DNA from: Amycolatopsis mongoliensis
GTDB taxonomy: Bacteria; Actinomycetota; Actinomycetes; Mycobacteriales; Pseudonocardiaceae
Reading direction: 5' to 3'
Length of the DNA stretch: 64,000 nucleotides
Assembly (NCBI RefSeq): GCF_030285665.1
Contig: NZ_CP127295.1
Coordinates: 3,224,001 to 3,288,000 of the forward strand
Shown here piece after piece: positions 20,682 through 29,447 of the stretch; position 1 is the first letter of the stretch; every line of letters begins with the position of its first letter. The position numbers and the translations under genes were made by a program. The notes beneath the pieces were generated by a model. The model did no database searches. It saw only the letters and a list, made by a program, of their open reading frames with translations, and was not told the origin of the DNA.

Positions 20682-22949
20682 TCAGTCCCCGGCCTGCGTT
20701 TTGGCGTAGGCCTCCAGCGCGGCGAGCTGGGCCGGGTCGAGGCTCGGACGGACCGTCTTGCGGGCACTGTCCAGGTGGACCGCGGTGACTTCGCGGGCCT
20801 CCAGGGACTCGCGCATCGCCGTCAGCGCCGCCTCGCGGATCAGGGCCGCGCAGTCGGCGGCCGAGTAACCGTCCAGAGTGGACGCGACCTCGGCGAGGTC
20901 CACATCGGAGGCCAGCGGCGTGTTCTTCGAGCTGGCCGAGAGGATCGCCGCGCGGGCTTCGGCGTCCGGCGGCGGCACGTAGACGCGACGCTCCAGCCGG
21001 CCCGGCCGCAGCAGCGCCGGGTCGACCAGCTCGGGCCGGTTCGTCGCGCCCAGGACGACGACCTCGCGCATCGGCTCGACGCCGTCGAGCTCGGTCAGCA
21101 GCGCCGCGACCACCCGGTCGGCGACGCCCGAGTCCGACGACTGGCCGCGGCGCGGGGCCAGCGCGTCGATCTCGTCGAGGAAGATCAGCGACGGCGCGGC
21201 CTCGGCGGCCCGGCGGAACAGCTCCCGCACCGCGCGCTCCGACTCGCCGACCCACTTGTCCATCAGCTCGGCGCCCTTGACCGCGAACACGTTCAGCGCG
21301 CCGGTGCCGGCCAGGGCGCGCACCAGGAACGTCTTGCCGCCGCCGGGCGGTCCGTACAGCAGCACCCCGCGCGGCGGTTCGACGCCGAGCCGGGCGAACG
21401 AGTCCGGATACCGCAGCGGCCACAGCACGGACTCGGTGAGCGACTGCTTGACGTCGACCATGTTCCCGACGTCGTCCAGCGTCAGCCCGCCGGTGGCCAG
21501 GTTGTCCGAAGTGGACATCGACACCGGGCGGACGGTGGCCAGCGCGTCGAGGAGGTCCTGCTGCGAGATCCGCGGCTCGTCCGCCTCACGCTGGCGCAGC
21601 GCGGCCCGCAGCGCCGCGTCCCGCCGCAGCGCGATCAGGTCCGCGGCGACGAACCCCGGCGTCCGCTCGGCCAGGACGCCGCAGTCGATGCCCGTGTCGA
21701 GCGGGACGTCGCGGAGCAGGACGTTCAGCAGCTCCCGCCGCGTCTTCGCGTCCGGCAGCGCCAGGCTGAGCTCGCGGTCCAGCAGGTCGGCGGTGCGCAG
21801 CCGCGGGTCGGCGGCCTCCGCACGGGCCGTCGTCGCGACGACGGCGAAGCGCTCGCGCCGCAGCGCCGTCCGCAGCTCCTCCAGCACGACGGTGGCGACC
21901 GGCGGCGGCGTGGCCGCGGGCAGCAGCGCGTCGACGTCGGTGAGCAGCAGCACGGTCGGCCCTTCCGCGGCGCGGATCGCCTCGCGCAGGCGCGAGACCG
22001 CGACGTTCGGGTCCAGCACCGCGAGGTTCGGCGCGGCGACCGGCACCACGCGGATGTCGGATTCGTTCGCGACCGAGCGGACGAGCGTCGCCTTGCCGAC
22101 GCCCTCGGGACCGGACAGCAGGACGCCGAGGTGGGCGGGCGCGCCCAGCCGGGCCAGCAGCTCCGGCCGGTGGAACGCCAGGTCGAACCACTCGGCCAGC
22201 TTGCGCGCGGTCGCTTCGGCGCCGATGAGGTCGGCCAGTGGCACGGTCTCCTCGACGGTCTCCTCGATCACCACCTCGTCTTCGACGATCTCCGCCTCGA
22301 TCCACTCCTCGGCCGCCGTGACGGCGGAGGTGCGGACGAGCGCGGTCGCCGTCCGGGGTGCGGCGGGCTGGGGCGCCTGCCGCGCGCCGTCGCGCCAGAC
22401 GACCACTGTGGACGGTCCGACCGCGACGGTGCCGGCCGGCTCGGTCGCCGTGACGGTCAGCAGCTCGTTCGTCCAGGTCGCGCCGATCGCCCGCGACAGC
22501 TGGCCGCGCAGGCCGGCCGGGTCGGACCCCGGGCTCGGCGCGAGGTCCTGCGGCAGCAGGGAGACGGCGTCGCCGACGGTGAGCACCTTGCCGATGAGGG
22601 CGAGCCGGAGCATGTGCGGGCTGACCGAGACGCTGGCCAGCCGCGACCCGGCGACGGTGACCGTCTTCGCCGCGGAGACCTCGGCGGGCGCGACCACGAC
22701 CTCGGCGCCCTCGGTGACGCCGAGGTTCGACATGGTGACGTCGTCGGTGAGCACGATGCCGGGCACGTCGGCTTCGTCGGTGGGCGCGGCGAGGGCGGCG
22801 CTGACCCGGGCGCCGGTGAGGTGCACGGCGTCCCAGGCCCGCAGGCCGAGCGCGTCGAGCACTTCGGGATGCAGCCGGACGACGCCACGGCGGGTGTCCA
22901 GCGCGGACGGCGTGTGCCGGACGGTCAGCGTGATCTGCGGGTGGCTCAC
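20682..22949 (-). CDS. CDC48/VCP-like double AAA ATPase
   Basis: The 755-residue protein has a Cdc48-type N-terminal substrate domain (about 1-190) and two AAA modules. The first has GPEGVGKATLVRS at about 273-283 with Ala in place of the Walker A Ser/Thr, and LLLTDVDALL, where the Walker B Glu is Val. The second is intact, with YGPPGGGKTFLVRA near 530 and LIFLDEIDALAPRRG near 590, plus a clear second region of homology. So the first ring is probably structural and the second does the work. The GTG at 22949 gives MSHPQITLTV. It corresponds to Rv0435c and is next to pssA-psd, as in mycobacteria. Confidence 0.9.
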   Translation of the reverse strand: MSHPQITLTVRHTPSALDTRRGVVRLHPEVLDALGLRAWDAVHLTGARVSAALAAPTDEADVPGIVLTDDVTMSNLGVTEGAEVVVAPAEVSAAKTVTVAGSRLASVSVSPHMLRLALIGKVLTVGDAVSLLPQDLAPSPGSDPAGLRGQLSRAIGATWTNELLTVTATEPAGTVAVGPSTVVVWRDGARQAPQPAAPRTATALVRTSAVTAAEEWIEAEIVEDEVVIEETVEETVPLADLIGAEATARKLAEWFDLAFHRPELLARLGAPAHLGVLLSGPEGVGKATLVRSVANESDIRVVPVAAPNLAVLDPNVAVSRLREAIRAAEGPTVLLLTDVDALLPAATPPPVATVVLEELRTALRRERFAVVATTARAEAADPRLRTADLLDRELSLALPDAKTRRELLNVLLRDVPLDTGIDCGVLAERTPGFVAADLIALRRDAALRAALRQREADEPRISQQDLLDALATVRPVSMSTSDNLATGGLTLDDVGNMVDVKQSLTESVLWPLRYPDSFARLGVEPPRGVLLYGPPGGGKTFLVRALAGTGALNVFAVKGAELMDKWVGESERAVRELFRRAAEAAPSLIFLDEIDALAPRRGQSSDSGVADRVVAALLTELDGVEPMREVVVLGATNRPELVDPALLRPGRLERRVYVPPPDAEARAAILSASSKNTPLASDVDLAEVASTLDGYSAADCAALIREAALTAMRESLEAREVTAVHLDSARKTVRPSLDPAQLAALEAYAKTQAGD

Positions 22950-23054
22950 GCCGTTCACCCTAGCGATGCCGAGCGGCCCCAGGCGTCGAAGCAGGTGACG
23001 TCTTCGACCGCCGGGCGGAAGTCGCACCGGGTCGTGTCGTCCCCACAATCACGC

Positions 23055-23188
23055 GTGTCGACCCTCTGATCACGAGTGTCGGCTTCTCGATCACGCGCGA
23101 CCGCCGTGCCTCGAAGGGCAACCGCGTGATCAGAGGGTCGACATCTGTGTCTGGAGGGTCGACACCTGTGATTGGGGGGTCGACACGG
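23055..23188. repeat. Cluster of inverted and direct 20-bp repeats
   Basis: GTGTCGACCCTCTGATCACG at 23055-23074 is repeated in reverse at 23125-23143. Two further diverged copies (ending GGGTCGACAC) follow at about 20-base spacing up to 23186. The cluster fills the gap between pssA and the AAA ATPase gene, which run in the same direction. It may be a terminator or a dispersed repeat. Confidence 0.65.
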
Positions 23189-23190
23189 CC

Positions 23191-24144
23191 TTACTTGCGG
23201 CGCAGGCCGATCTGGCGCCACGAGCGGCGCCGCGGGCCCTGGCCGTTTTCGCTGCCGCGGGGGGTGCGGACCGTCTCGCCGGTGCGGGGCAGCCGGACCG
23301 CGCGCATCGCCGCGCCCGCGACCCGGCGGCGCAGCGGGGGACGCAGGCCCAGGCGGCGCGGGGAGCGGGCCCGGCGGATCGCGCGGCGCTCGCGCGGCGG
23401 GACCGTCCAGGCCTCCGGGTGCGCGGCCAGCCAGCGGTGCCGGTAGACCGAGTACGGGATGTGCGCCAGGTACAGGATCATCGCCGCGATCAGGGCGACC
23501 AGCGGGAACTGGATGATCGCCGCAGCCAGCAGCGCGACGCCGATCAGCAGCGGCGCGATCGCCTTGGCCGGCGCCTTGACCGTCTTCAGCGACAGCGTCG
23601 GGATGCGGCTGATCAGCAGCGCCGCGATCGCGATCGTCCACGCCCACACGACCCACTGCGACGACCACCAGCCGCCGCCCCATTGCAGCCAGGCCACCAG
23701 CGGCAGCATCGCGAGCAGGCCACCCGCCGGCGCCGGGACGCCGACGAAGAACTCGCTCGCGTACGGCGGCTGCTCGGTGTCGTCCAGCAGTGTGTTGAAG
23801 CGGGCCAGCCGCAGGATCATGCAGACGGCGAAGATCAGCGACGCCACCCAGCCGATCCGGTCCGCGCCGGTCTGCCACACGTAGATGACCAGCGCCGGCG
23901 CGACACCGAACGAGATGCCGTCGGACAGCGAGTCCAGCTCCGCGCCCATCTTCGACGTCGCGTCGAGCAGGCGGGCGATCCGGCCGTCCAGGCTGTCGAG
24001 CACCGCCGCGATGCCGATCGAGGCGATCGCCATCGCGTAGTTCTTGGTCAGCGCGAACTGGACGGCCGACAGGCCCGCGCACAGCGCGAGCACGGTGATG
24101 GCGTTGGGCAGCAGCCGGACGCCGGGGGTGGTCACGCGGACCAT
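23191..24144 (-). CDS. pssA: CDP-diacylglycerol-serine O-phosphatidyltransferase
   Basis: The 317-residue integral membrane enzyme makes phosphatidylserine from CDP-diacylglycerol and serine. The CDP-alcohol phosphotransferase motif DG-x2-AR-x8-G-x3-D-x3-D is complete (DGRIARLLD, then KMGAELDSLSD) at about residues 52-75. Several hydrophobic helices follow. The last 75 residues form an Arg-rich cytoplasmic tail. The psd stop lies 3 bases before its start, so the two genes form the phosphatidylethanolamine pathway operon, as in Rv0436c-Rv0437c. Confidence 0.94.
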   Translation of the reverse strand: MVRVTTPGVRLLPNAITVLALCAGLSAVQFALTKNYAMAIASIGIAAVLDSLDGRIARLLDATSKMGAELDSLSDGISFGVAPALVIYVWQTGADRIGWVASLIFAVCMILRLARFNTLLDDTEQPPYASEFFVGVPAPAGGLLAMLPLVAWLQWGGGWWSSQWVVWAWTIAIAALLISRIPTLSLKTVKAPAKAIAPLLIGVALLAAAIIQFPLVALIAAMILYLAHIPYSVYRHRWLAAHPEAWTVPPRERRAIRRARSPRRLGLRPPLRRRVAGAAMRAVRLPRTGETVRTPRGSENGQGPRRRSWRQIGLRRK

Positions 24145-24147
24145 CGA

Positions 24148-24873
24148 TCAGCCTTTCGCAGGCGCGGCAGGGAGTTCGGCGATCACGGTCTCGCCGCCGA
24201 CCGTGCGCTGGCCCTTGCTGACCAGCACCCGGGAACCCGGCGGGAGGTAGAGGTCGACCCGCGAGCCGAAGCGGATGATGCCGTAGGTCGAGGCGGCGCC
24301 GACCTTGTCGCCCTCGCGGATCTCGCAGAGGATGCGACGCGCGACCAGCCCGGCGATCTGCACGACGACGAGCTCGTGGCCGTCTTCGGTGCGCATCAGC
24401 ACGGAGTTGCGTTCGTTGTCCTCGCTGGCCTTGTCCAGGTCGGCGGAGAGGAACTTGCCCGGGCGGTAGGCGACGCGCTCGATCACGCCGTTCGCCGGCA
24501 CGCGCTGGACGTGCACGTCGAACACCGAGAGGAACACCGACACGCGCATCCGCGGCTCGGCCGGCAGGCCGAGCTCGGCGGGCGGGACGGCTTCCTCGAT
24601 CAGCGACACGAGACCGTCGGCCGAGGCGAGCGCGACGCCGTCACGCGGCGGCGGGACCCGCTTCGGCTCGCGGAAGAACGCGGCGGTCGCCACGGTCGCG
24701 AGTGCACCGACGACCCCGAGGCGCTTGGAGAACCGGCGCGCGAGCAGCGTCGCGGCGACCCCGCCCGCCACGAACGGCCGGCCGGCCGGGTGCATCGGCG
24801 GCAGCGTTTCGCGGGCGAGCTGGAGGGCGTGCGCGACGGGGTTGCCGGCGGGCTCCGGCCGGGTGCCGCTCAT
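24148..24873 (-). CDS. psd: Phosphatidylserine decarboxylase, short form
   Basis: The 241-residue proenzyme is cut at a Gly-Ser bond to create its pyruvoyl cofactor; the site is in YGIIRFGSRVDLYLP at about residue 210. A conserved block with FLSVFDVHVQRVPANG (about 127-142) carries the His/Asp residues of the family. The length fits the archaeal/actinobacterial short type. The ATG at 24873 is preceded by about 250 bases without a gene. It decarboxylates the PssA product to phosphatidylethanolamine. Confidence 0.93.
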   Translation of the reverse strand: MSGTRPEPAGNPVAHALQLARETLPPMHPAGRPFVAGGVAATLLARRFSKRLGVVGALATVATAAFFREPKRVPPPRDGVALASADGLVSLIEEAVPPAELGLPAEPRMRVSVFLSVFDVHVQRVPANGVIERVAYRPGKFLSADLDKASEDNERNSVLMRTEDGHELVVVQIAGLVARRILCEIREGDKVGAASTYGIIRFGSRVDLYLPPGSRVLVSKGQRTVGGETVIAELPAAPAKG

Positions 24874-25132
24874 GGTCGGGTCCCCTGTTTTCGTGTCGGA
24901 AGGACGGGTCGGCGCCGGGGTCCGGCGGCCGCGTACGGGCGCCACCACGCTACCGCTGCCCCAGGTGGGGCTCGGCGCGCGCCCCTGGTCGGCTCCCTCG
25001 TGAGGGTGTCCCCGCAGCGGGTGGGAGCGGCCACATTCCGGTAACGCAAAGTCGAATTCGGCGACAACACTGAGTAGTTGACGCCGCTCGGGGCGCTGCT
25101 GCGCGTACCGCGCCATGACTTGTGGGGGGACG

Positions 25133-25342
25133 ATGACCGATCACCGCGACGCGGCCGATGCCCGCCTCGACGAGCTTCTGGGCGCGTGGTGCCGGGAGAT
25201 CGACGAGGTGCCCGTGCCACGGCTGGTGGACCCGGAGCGCGCCGTCGACGTCGTCATCGAGGCGAAACGCGGCCGGGTGCATGCGCCCCCCGACGGCGCA
25301 GGCACCCGGCCACCGGGCGATGCGCGTGAGGAAGCATTTTAA
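25133..25342 (+). CDS. Small hypothetical protein, 69 residues
   Basis: The ATG at 25133 follows a strong GGGGGGA ribosome binding site. The product is acidic at the start (MTDHRDAADARLDELLGAWC) and contains EVPVPRLVDPERAVDVVIEA, then a Pro/Gly-rich tail. I recognise no family. It is divergent from psd and convergent with a small membrane-protein gene. Confidence 0.5.
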   Translation: MTDHRDAADARLDELLGAWCREIDEVPVPRLVDPERAVDVVIEAKRGRVHAPPDGAGTRPPGDAREEAF

Positions 25343-25382
25343 CTCCCCGGAGCGGCTTCGATCACTATTCGTCCGGCAAAAG

Positions 25383-25667
25383 TTACGAACGGTCACTCGG
25401 ACGACGGCCGAGACCGCTCACGACCCGCAGGATCGCCAGCAGCACGACGGCGCCGAGGATGGCCACGCCGAAGCTGGGGAAGTCGAACTCGAACGTCATC
25501 GGCCGGCCGATCGCGAGCCGGTAGAGCAGCCCGCCGAGTGCCGCGCCGACCACCCCGACCAGCACGCTGACCAGGCAGCCCTGCCGGCGCCGGTCCCGGC
25601 CGCCGACGACGAGGTTCGCGGCCCAGCCGACGATCGCGCCGAAGATCACCCATGCGACGAAACCCAT
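25383..25667 (-). CDS. GlsB/YeaQ/YmgE-family small membrane protein
   Basis: The 94-residue protein has three hydrophobic helices and the family pattern: AWVIFGAIVGWAANLVVGGR at the start and LVSVLVGVVGAALGGLLY in the middle. Members are small membrane proteins linked with stress; their biochemical role is unsettled. The gene is divergent from an ArsR-type regulator whose operator lies between them, so it could share that control. Confidence 0.85.
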   Translation of the reverse strand: MGFVAWVIFGAIVGWAANLVVGGRDRRRQGCLVSVLVGVVGAALGGLLYRLAIGRPMTFEFDFPSFGVAILGAVVLLAILRVVSGLGRRPSDRS

Positions 25668-25705
25668 GGCGGGAGCTTACGCGAGCAGTCGCACAAGAGG
25701 TATTG

Positions 25706-25735
25706 CACAAGAGTTGTTGTACAACTACTCTTGTG
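25706..25735. promoter_or_regulatory. 30-bp near-perfect operator palindrome
   Basis: CACAAGAGTTGTTGTACAAC followed by TACTCTTGTG is a dyad with one mismatched pair. It ends 4 bases before the ArsR-type regulator start, and a half site (CACAAGAGG) lies at 25692-25700. The region is AT-rich against its surroundings. Autoregulation of the regulator/MFS operon is very likely. Confidence 0.8.
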
Positions 25736-25739
25736 TGAC

Positions 25740-26300
25740 ATGAGCGATGAGGTCCGGGACATCCGGGATTCGAAGGTGCTGGCGGCGGTGTCGCACCCTT
25801 TGCGGCGGCGGTTGATGGAACTGCTCCACCTGGACGGCCCGGCGACGGCGTCGATACTCGCGGGGAAGACCGGCCAGGCGGTCGGCAACATCAGCCACCA
25901 CATGAAGGTGCTGGCCGCGGCCAAGCTGGTCGAAGAGGCCCCCGAGCTGGCGCGTGACCAGCGGGAACGCTGGTGGAAGCGCAGTGCGAAGACACTCCGG
26001 TGGGCCGCCGCGGACTTCCCGGACGATCCGGTCGCCGAGGCCGCCGAGGTGCTCACCCTCGACCACCAGATGGCGATCGCGCGCGAGTGGATCGCGAACC
26101 GTGAGACCTACCCTGAGCAGTGGCGCGGCTCGGCGTTCAGCACCGACACCTGGATGCGGCTGTCGGTTGCCGAGCTCGAGGAGCTGAACGAGCGGATCCT
26201 CCTGCTGCTCACCGAGTTCGAGAACCGCACTGAACCGGGTGACGGCGTCGAACGCCGTCCCGTCTTCTTCGCCGCGCGAGCTTCGCTGGGCCAGCCGTGA
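25740..26300 (+). CDS. ArsR-type winged-helix regulator
   Basis: The 186-residue product has an ArsR-like winged helix: VLAAVSHPLRRRLMELLHLD, then GKTGQAVGNISHHMKVLAAA as recognition helix. There is no cysteine metal box. A C-terminal helical region of about 90 residues includes ERWWKRSAKTLRW and probably binds a ligand. The ATG is only 4 bases after the operator palindrome, so the mRNA may be nearly leaderless. Its stop overlaps the GTG of the MFS gene, so it probably represses this exporter. Confidence 0.85.
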   Translation: MSDEVRDIRDSKVLAAVSHPLRRRLMELLHLDGPATASILAGKTGQAVGNISHHMKVLAAAKLVEEAPELARDQRERWWKRSAKTLRWAAADFPDDPVAEAAEVLTLDHQMAIAREWIANRETYPEQWRGSAFSTDTWMRLSVAELEELNERILLLLTEFENRTEPGDGVERRPVFFAARASLGQP

Positions 26301-27550
26301 AGGGGCTCTGGGGGAACCGCGACTTCCGGCTGCTCTGGACCGGCGAGACCACGAGCATGCTCGGCAGCATGGTCGCGAGCACGGCGTTGCCGCTGGTCGC
26401 GGTGGTCACGCTCGGCGCGAGCACCTTCGAGGTCGCGCTGCTGACGGCGGTCGCCTGGCTGCCGTGGCTGGTCGTCGGCCTGCCCGCCGGCGCGTGGGTC
26501 GACCGGCTCCCGAAGCGTCCGGTGATGCTGACCTGCAACGCCGTGTCGATGGTGGTGTTCGGCAGCGTCCCGGCCGCCGCCGCGTTCGGGGCGCTGACCA
26601 TGTCGTACCTGCTGGCCGCCGCCCTGCTCGGCGGCGTCGCGAAGGTGTTCTTCACCCTCGCCTACCGGGCCTACCTGCCCGTCCTGCTCGGCAAGGACGA
26701 CCTCCTCGAAGCCAACGCGAAGCTGCAGGGCAGCGAGTCGGCGACCCAGGTCGGCGGACCGGGCCTGGCCGGGCTGCTGGCGCAGGCGTTCGGCCCGGTC
26801 AGCGGCATCCTCGCCGACGCGGTCAGCTTCGGTGTCTCCGTGCTGTGCGTGCGCGCGATCCGGGTGCGCGAGACCGTGGCCCCGGCGGTACGGACGCCGT
26901 TGCGCAGCCAGATCGGCGAAGGCCTGCGGTTCGTCATGGGCGACCGGTACCTGCGGTCGCTGATGGTGTTCGGCGCGGTGTCGAACCTCGCGCTGACCGG
27001 CTACAGCTCCATCCAGATCGTCTTCCTGTCCCGCACGCTCGGTGCCGCGCCCGGCCTGGTCGGCCTGGTGCTGGCGCTCGCCGCGGCCGGCGGGATCCTC
27101 GGCGCGGCGCTGGCCGGGCGGCTCGGCGCCCGCTTCGGCACCGCCCGCGCGTTCCTGCTGTGCGAGGTGGCCGCGGCGCCGATGATGGTGCTCGGGCCGT
27201 TGAGCGGACCGGGCTGGCGGCTGTCGCTGTTCGTCCTCGGCGTGTTCGGCGTCTGCGCGGGCGTCGTCGCGTCGAACGTGCTCACCACGACGTTCCGGCA
27301 GGCGTACTGCCCGCCGGAGCTGTTCAGCCGGATCACCTCGAGCGCCTCGCTCGCCGCCTACGGCACGATCCCGCTGGCCGGGGTCCTCGGCGGCGTGCTC
27401 GGCGAGGTGCTCGGCGTCCGCGAGACGCTGTGGGTGGCGTCCGTCGTGCTGGTCGCCGCGCTCCCGGTCCTCGCGCCCTTCCGGAAGCTGCGCGACTTCC
27501 CGGTCACAGCAGCAGGACGTCCACTTCCTCGCCTTCCGCTGCCGACGTGA
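26297..27550 (+). CDS. MFS exporter, 12-helix type (EntS-like)
   Basis: The 417-residue protein is a 12-helix transporter resembling enterobactin exporter EntS and macrolide exporters: it begins NRDFRLLWTGETTSMLGSMV and has LPAGAWVDRLPKRPVM at about 60-75. GTG overlaps the stop of the regulator gene. Regulator and exporter form an efflux operon behind the 25706 operator. Its 3' end overlaps the convergent moeA by 47 bases. Confidence 0.88.
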   Translation: MKGLWGNRDFRLLWTGETTSMLGSMVASTALPLVAVVTLGASTFEVALLTAVAWLPWLVVGLPAGAWVDRLPKRPVMLTCNAVSMVVFGSVPAAAAFGALTMSYLLAAALLGGVAKVFFTLAYRAYLPVLLGKDDLLEANAKLQGSESATQVGGPGLAGLLAQAFGPVSGILADAVSFGVSVLCVRAIRVRETVAPAVRTPLRSQIGEGLRFVMGDRYLRSLMVFGAVSNLALTGYSSIQIVFLSRTLGAAPGLVGLVLALAAAGGILGAALAGRLGARFGTARAFLLCEVAAAPMMVLGPLSGPGWRLSLFVLGVFGVCAGVVASNVLTTTFRQAYCPPELFSRITSSASLAAYGTIPLAGVLGGVLGEVLGVRETLWVASVVLVAALPVLAPFRKLRDFPVTAAGRPLPRLPLPT

Positions 27551-28697
27551 CGTCCTCGGGCAGCACGATCAGGCAGTTGGCCTGGGTGAACGCGGCCAGC
27601 AGGTGCGAACCGGGGCCGCCGCGGGGCCCGACGACCCCGGTGACCTCCCGGTCGGACGGCGTGAACACGCCCCGGCGGTACTGGCGGCGCCCGGCCGGCG
27701 AGGACATCGCCTCGGTCAGCCGGGCCCGCACCCGCCGCCGCGAGACGTCGGTGTGGCCCATCGCCGTCAGCAGCGCCGGGCGCAGGAACGCCTCGAACGA
27801 CACCAGGACGCTGACGGGGTTGCCGGGCAGGGTCACCACCGGCACGCCCTGCCAGCGCCCGCAGCCCTGCGGCCCGCCCGGCTGCATCGCGATCTTCGCG
27901 AACTCGACGCCCTGGCCGGTCAGCGCGTCCTTCACCACTTCGTACGCGCCCGCGCTGACCCCGCCGGAGGTGACCAGCAGGTCGGCGTCGGCCAGCTTCG
28001 GCTCGATGACCTTGCGGAACTCCTCGACGTCGTCGACGACGCTGCGGACCACCTCGACCTCGCAGCCGAGGCCGCGGACCGCCGCGGCGAGCATCACGCT
28101 GTTGGACTCGTAGATCTGGCCGTGCCGCAACGGCGCCGGCGCGTCGATCAGCTCGGTGCCGGTCGAGGCGATCAGCACCCGCAGCGGCCGGTGCACCCGC
28201 ACCTCGGCGAGCCCGACGGCGGCCGCCAGCCCCAGCTGCGAGTGGCCCAGCACCGTACCGGCGTGCAGCGCGACGCTGCCTTCGACGACGTCCTCGCCGG
28301 TGTGCCGGATGTGCGCGCCTTCCTTGGCCGCGGCGGAGATGGTCACGGTCTCGGTGCCGCCGTCGGTGTCCTCGACCATCACGACGGCGTCCGCGCCGGG
28401 CGGCAGCGGGGCACCGGTCATGATCCGGTGCGCCGTGCCCGGTTCCAGCGTCCCGACGTCGACGCGGCCCGCCGGGATGTCGTCGGCCACCGGCAGGGTC
28501 ACCGGCGGGGCCGCAGTGTCATGGGCGCGGACCGCGTAGCCGTCCATCGCGGAGTTGTCGAAGGGCGGGAGGGAAACGCCGGCCCGCACGTCCTCGGCCA
28601 GGACGAGGCCGGCCGCGGCGGCGAGGGGCAGGGCGGTCGCGGGGGAGCTGCCCAGGAGCGCGGCAACGCGGTCGCGGTAGTCGTCGACGGAGATCAC
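27504..28697 (-). CDS. moeA: Molybdopterin molybdenumtransferase MoeA
   Basis: The 397-residue product inserts molybdate into adenylylated molybdopterin. Family blocks present are LPPFDNSAMDGYAVRAHD (about 38-55), RIMTGAPLPPGADAVVMVED (about 90-110), TSGGVSAGAYEVV and LPGNPVSVLVSFEAFLRP. The C-terminal beta domain is complete. The locus matches moeA2 (Rv0438c), next to psd and groEL2 in mycobacteria. No other Moco genes are in the window. Confidence 0.93.
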   Translation of the reverse strand: MISVDDYRDRVAALLGSSPATALPLAAAAGLVLAEDVRAGVSLPPFDNSAMDGYAVRAHDTAAPPVTLPVADDIPAGRVDVGTLEPGTAHRIMTGAPLPPGADAVVMVEDTDGGTETVTISAAAKEGAHIRHTGEDVVEGSVALHAGTVLGHSQLGLAAAVGLAEVRVHRPLRVLIASTGTELIDAPAPLRHGQIYESNSVMLAAAVRGLGCEVEVVRSVVDDVEEFRKVIEPKLADADLLVTSGGVSAGAYEVVKDALTGQGVEFAKIAMQPGGPQGCGRWQGVPVVTLPGNPVSVLVSFEAFLRPALLTAMGHTDVSRRRVRARLTEAMSSPAGRRQYRRGVFTPSDREVTGVVGPRGGPGSHLLAAFTQANCLIVLPEDVTSAAEGEEVDVLLL

Positions 28698-28769
28698 CGG
28701 ACCATCCTCCCCGTCCTGGAGCGGCGTGCAAGACTCTGCCCGTCACGAGCACGCCGTAGGGGAGCACGC

Positions 28770-29447
28770 ATGCAGGTCGGAGTCCGTCAACAGCCCTCGT
28801 TCGCCGTCGCCCGGCTGATGCTGGCGCCCGGCGAGCCGTGCCAGGTCGAGTCCGGCGCGATGATGGCCACCAGCTACGGCGTGCAGGTCCAGTCGCAGTC
28901 CCAGGGCGGGATCATGAAGGGCCTCGGCCGCGCGTTCCTCTCCGGCGAGTCCTTCTTCATCTCCACCTTCACCGCGCCGCAGAACGGCGGCTGGGTCGAC
29001 GTCGCGGCCAACCTCCCCGGCGACATCCAGGTGATCCAGCTCGACGGCCGGACCGGCTGGGCCGTCACCCGCGGCTGCTGGCTCGCGTCGTCGCACGGCG
29101 TGCAGACCGAGACCAAGTGGGGCGGGATGAAGAACCTGATGGGTGGCGAAGGCGGGTTCCTGACCCACGCCACCGGCCAGGGCCAGCTGCTCGTCGCCTG
29201 CTACGGCGCGGTCGAGACCATCACCCTGCAGCAGGGCGAGATGGTCACCGTCGACACCGGGCACGTCGTCGCGTACGCCGACACCGTGCAGTACCAGATC
29301 CGGAAGGTCGCGACGGGCATCATCCAGTCCATGAAGAGCGGCGAAGGCCTCGTGTTCGACTTCGCCGGTCCCGGCCAGATCATGACGCAGACGCGCAACC
29401 CGTCCGCGCTGGTCAGCTGGATCGTCTCGCACGTCCCGTCCCGCTGA
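28770..29447 (+). CDS. AIM24 family protein, first copy
   Basis: The 225-residue protein belongs to the AIM24/TIGR00266 family of beta-helical proteins of unknown biochemical role. Typical features are repeated Gly-rich strands: SGAMMATSYGV, GRAFLSGESFFISTFTA, GEGGFLTHATGQGQLLV and VDTGHVVAYADTVQYQI. It is divergent from moeA. Its stop overlaps the start of a paralogue by one base, so both are made together and may form a hetero-oligomer. Confidence 0.85.
   Translation: MQVGVRQQPSFAVARLMLAPGEPCQVESGAMMATSYGVQVQSQSQGGIMKGLGRAFLSGESFFISTFTAPQNGGWVDVAANLPGDIQVIQLDGRTGWAVTRGCWLASSHGVQTETKWGGMKNLMGGEGGFLTHATGQGQLLVACYGAVETITLQQGEMVTVDTGHVVAYADTVQYQIRKVATGIIQSMKSGEGLVFDFAGPGQIMTQTRNPSALVSWIVSHVPSR

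Noticed and set aside
23055..23188. IS-element end or integration site
   Set aside because: There is no transposase or integrase gene and no target duplication visible; it resembles the other intergenic repeats.
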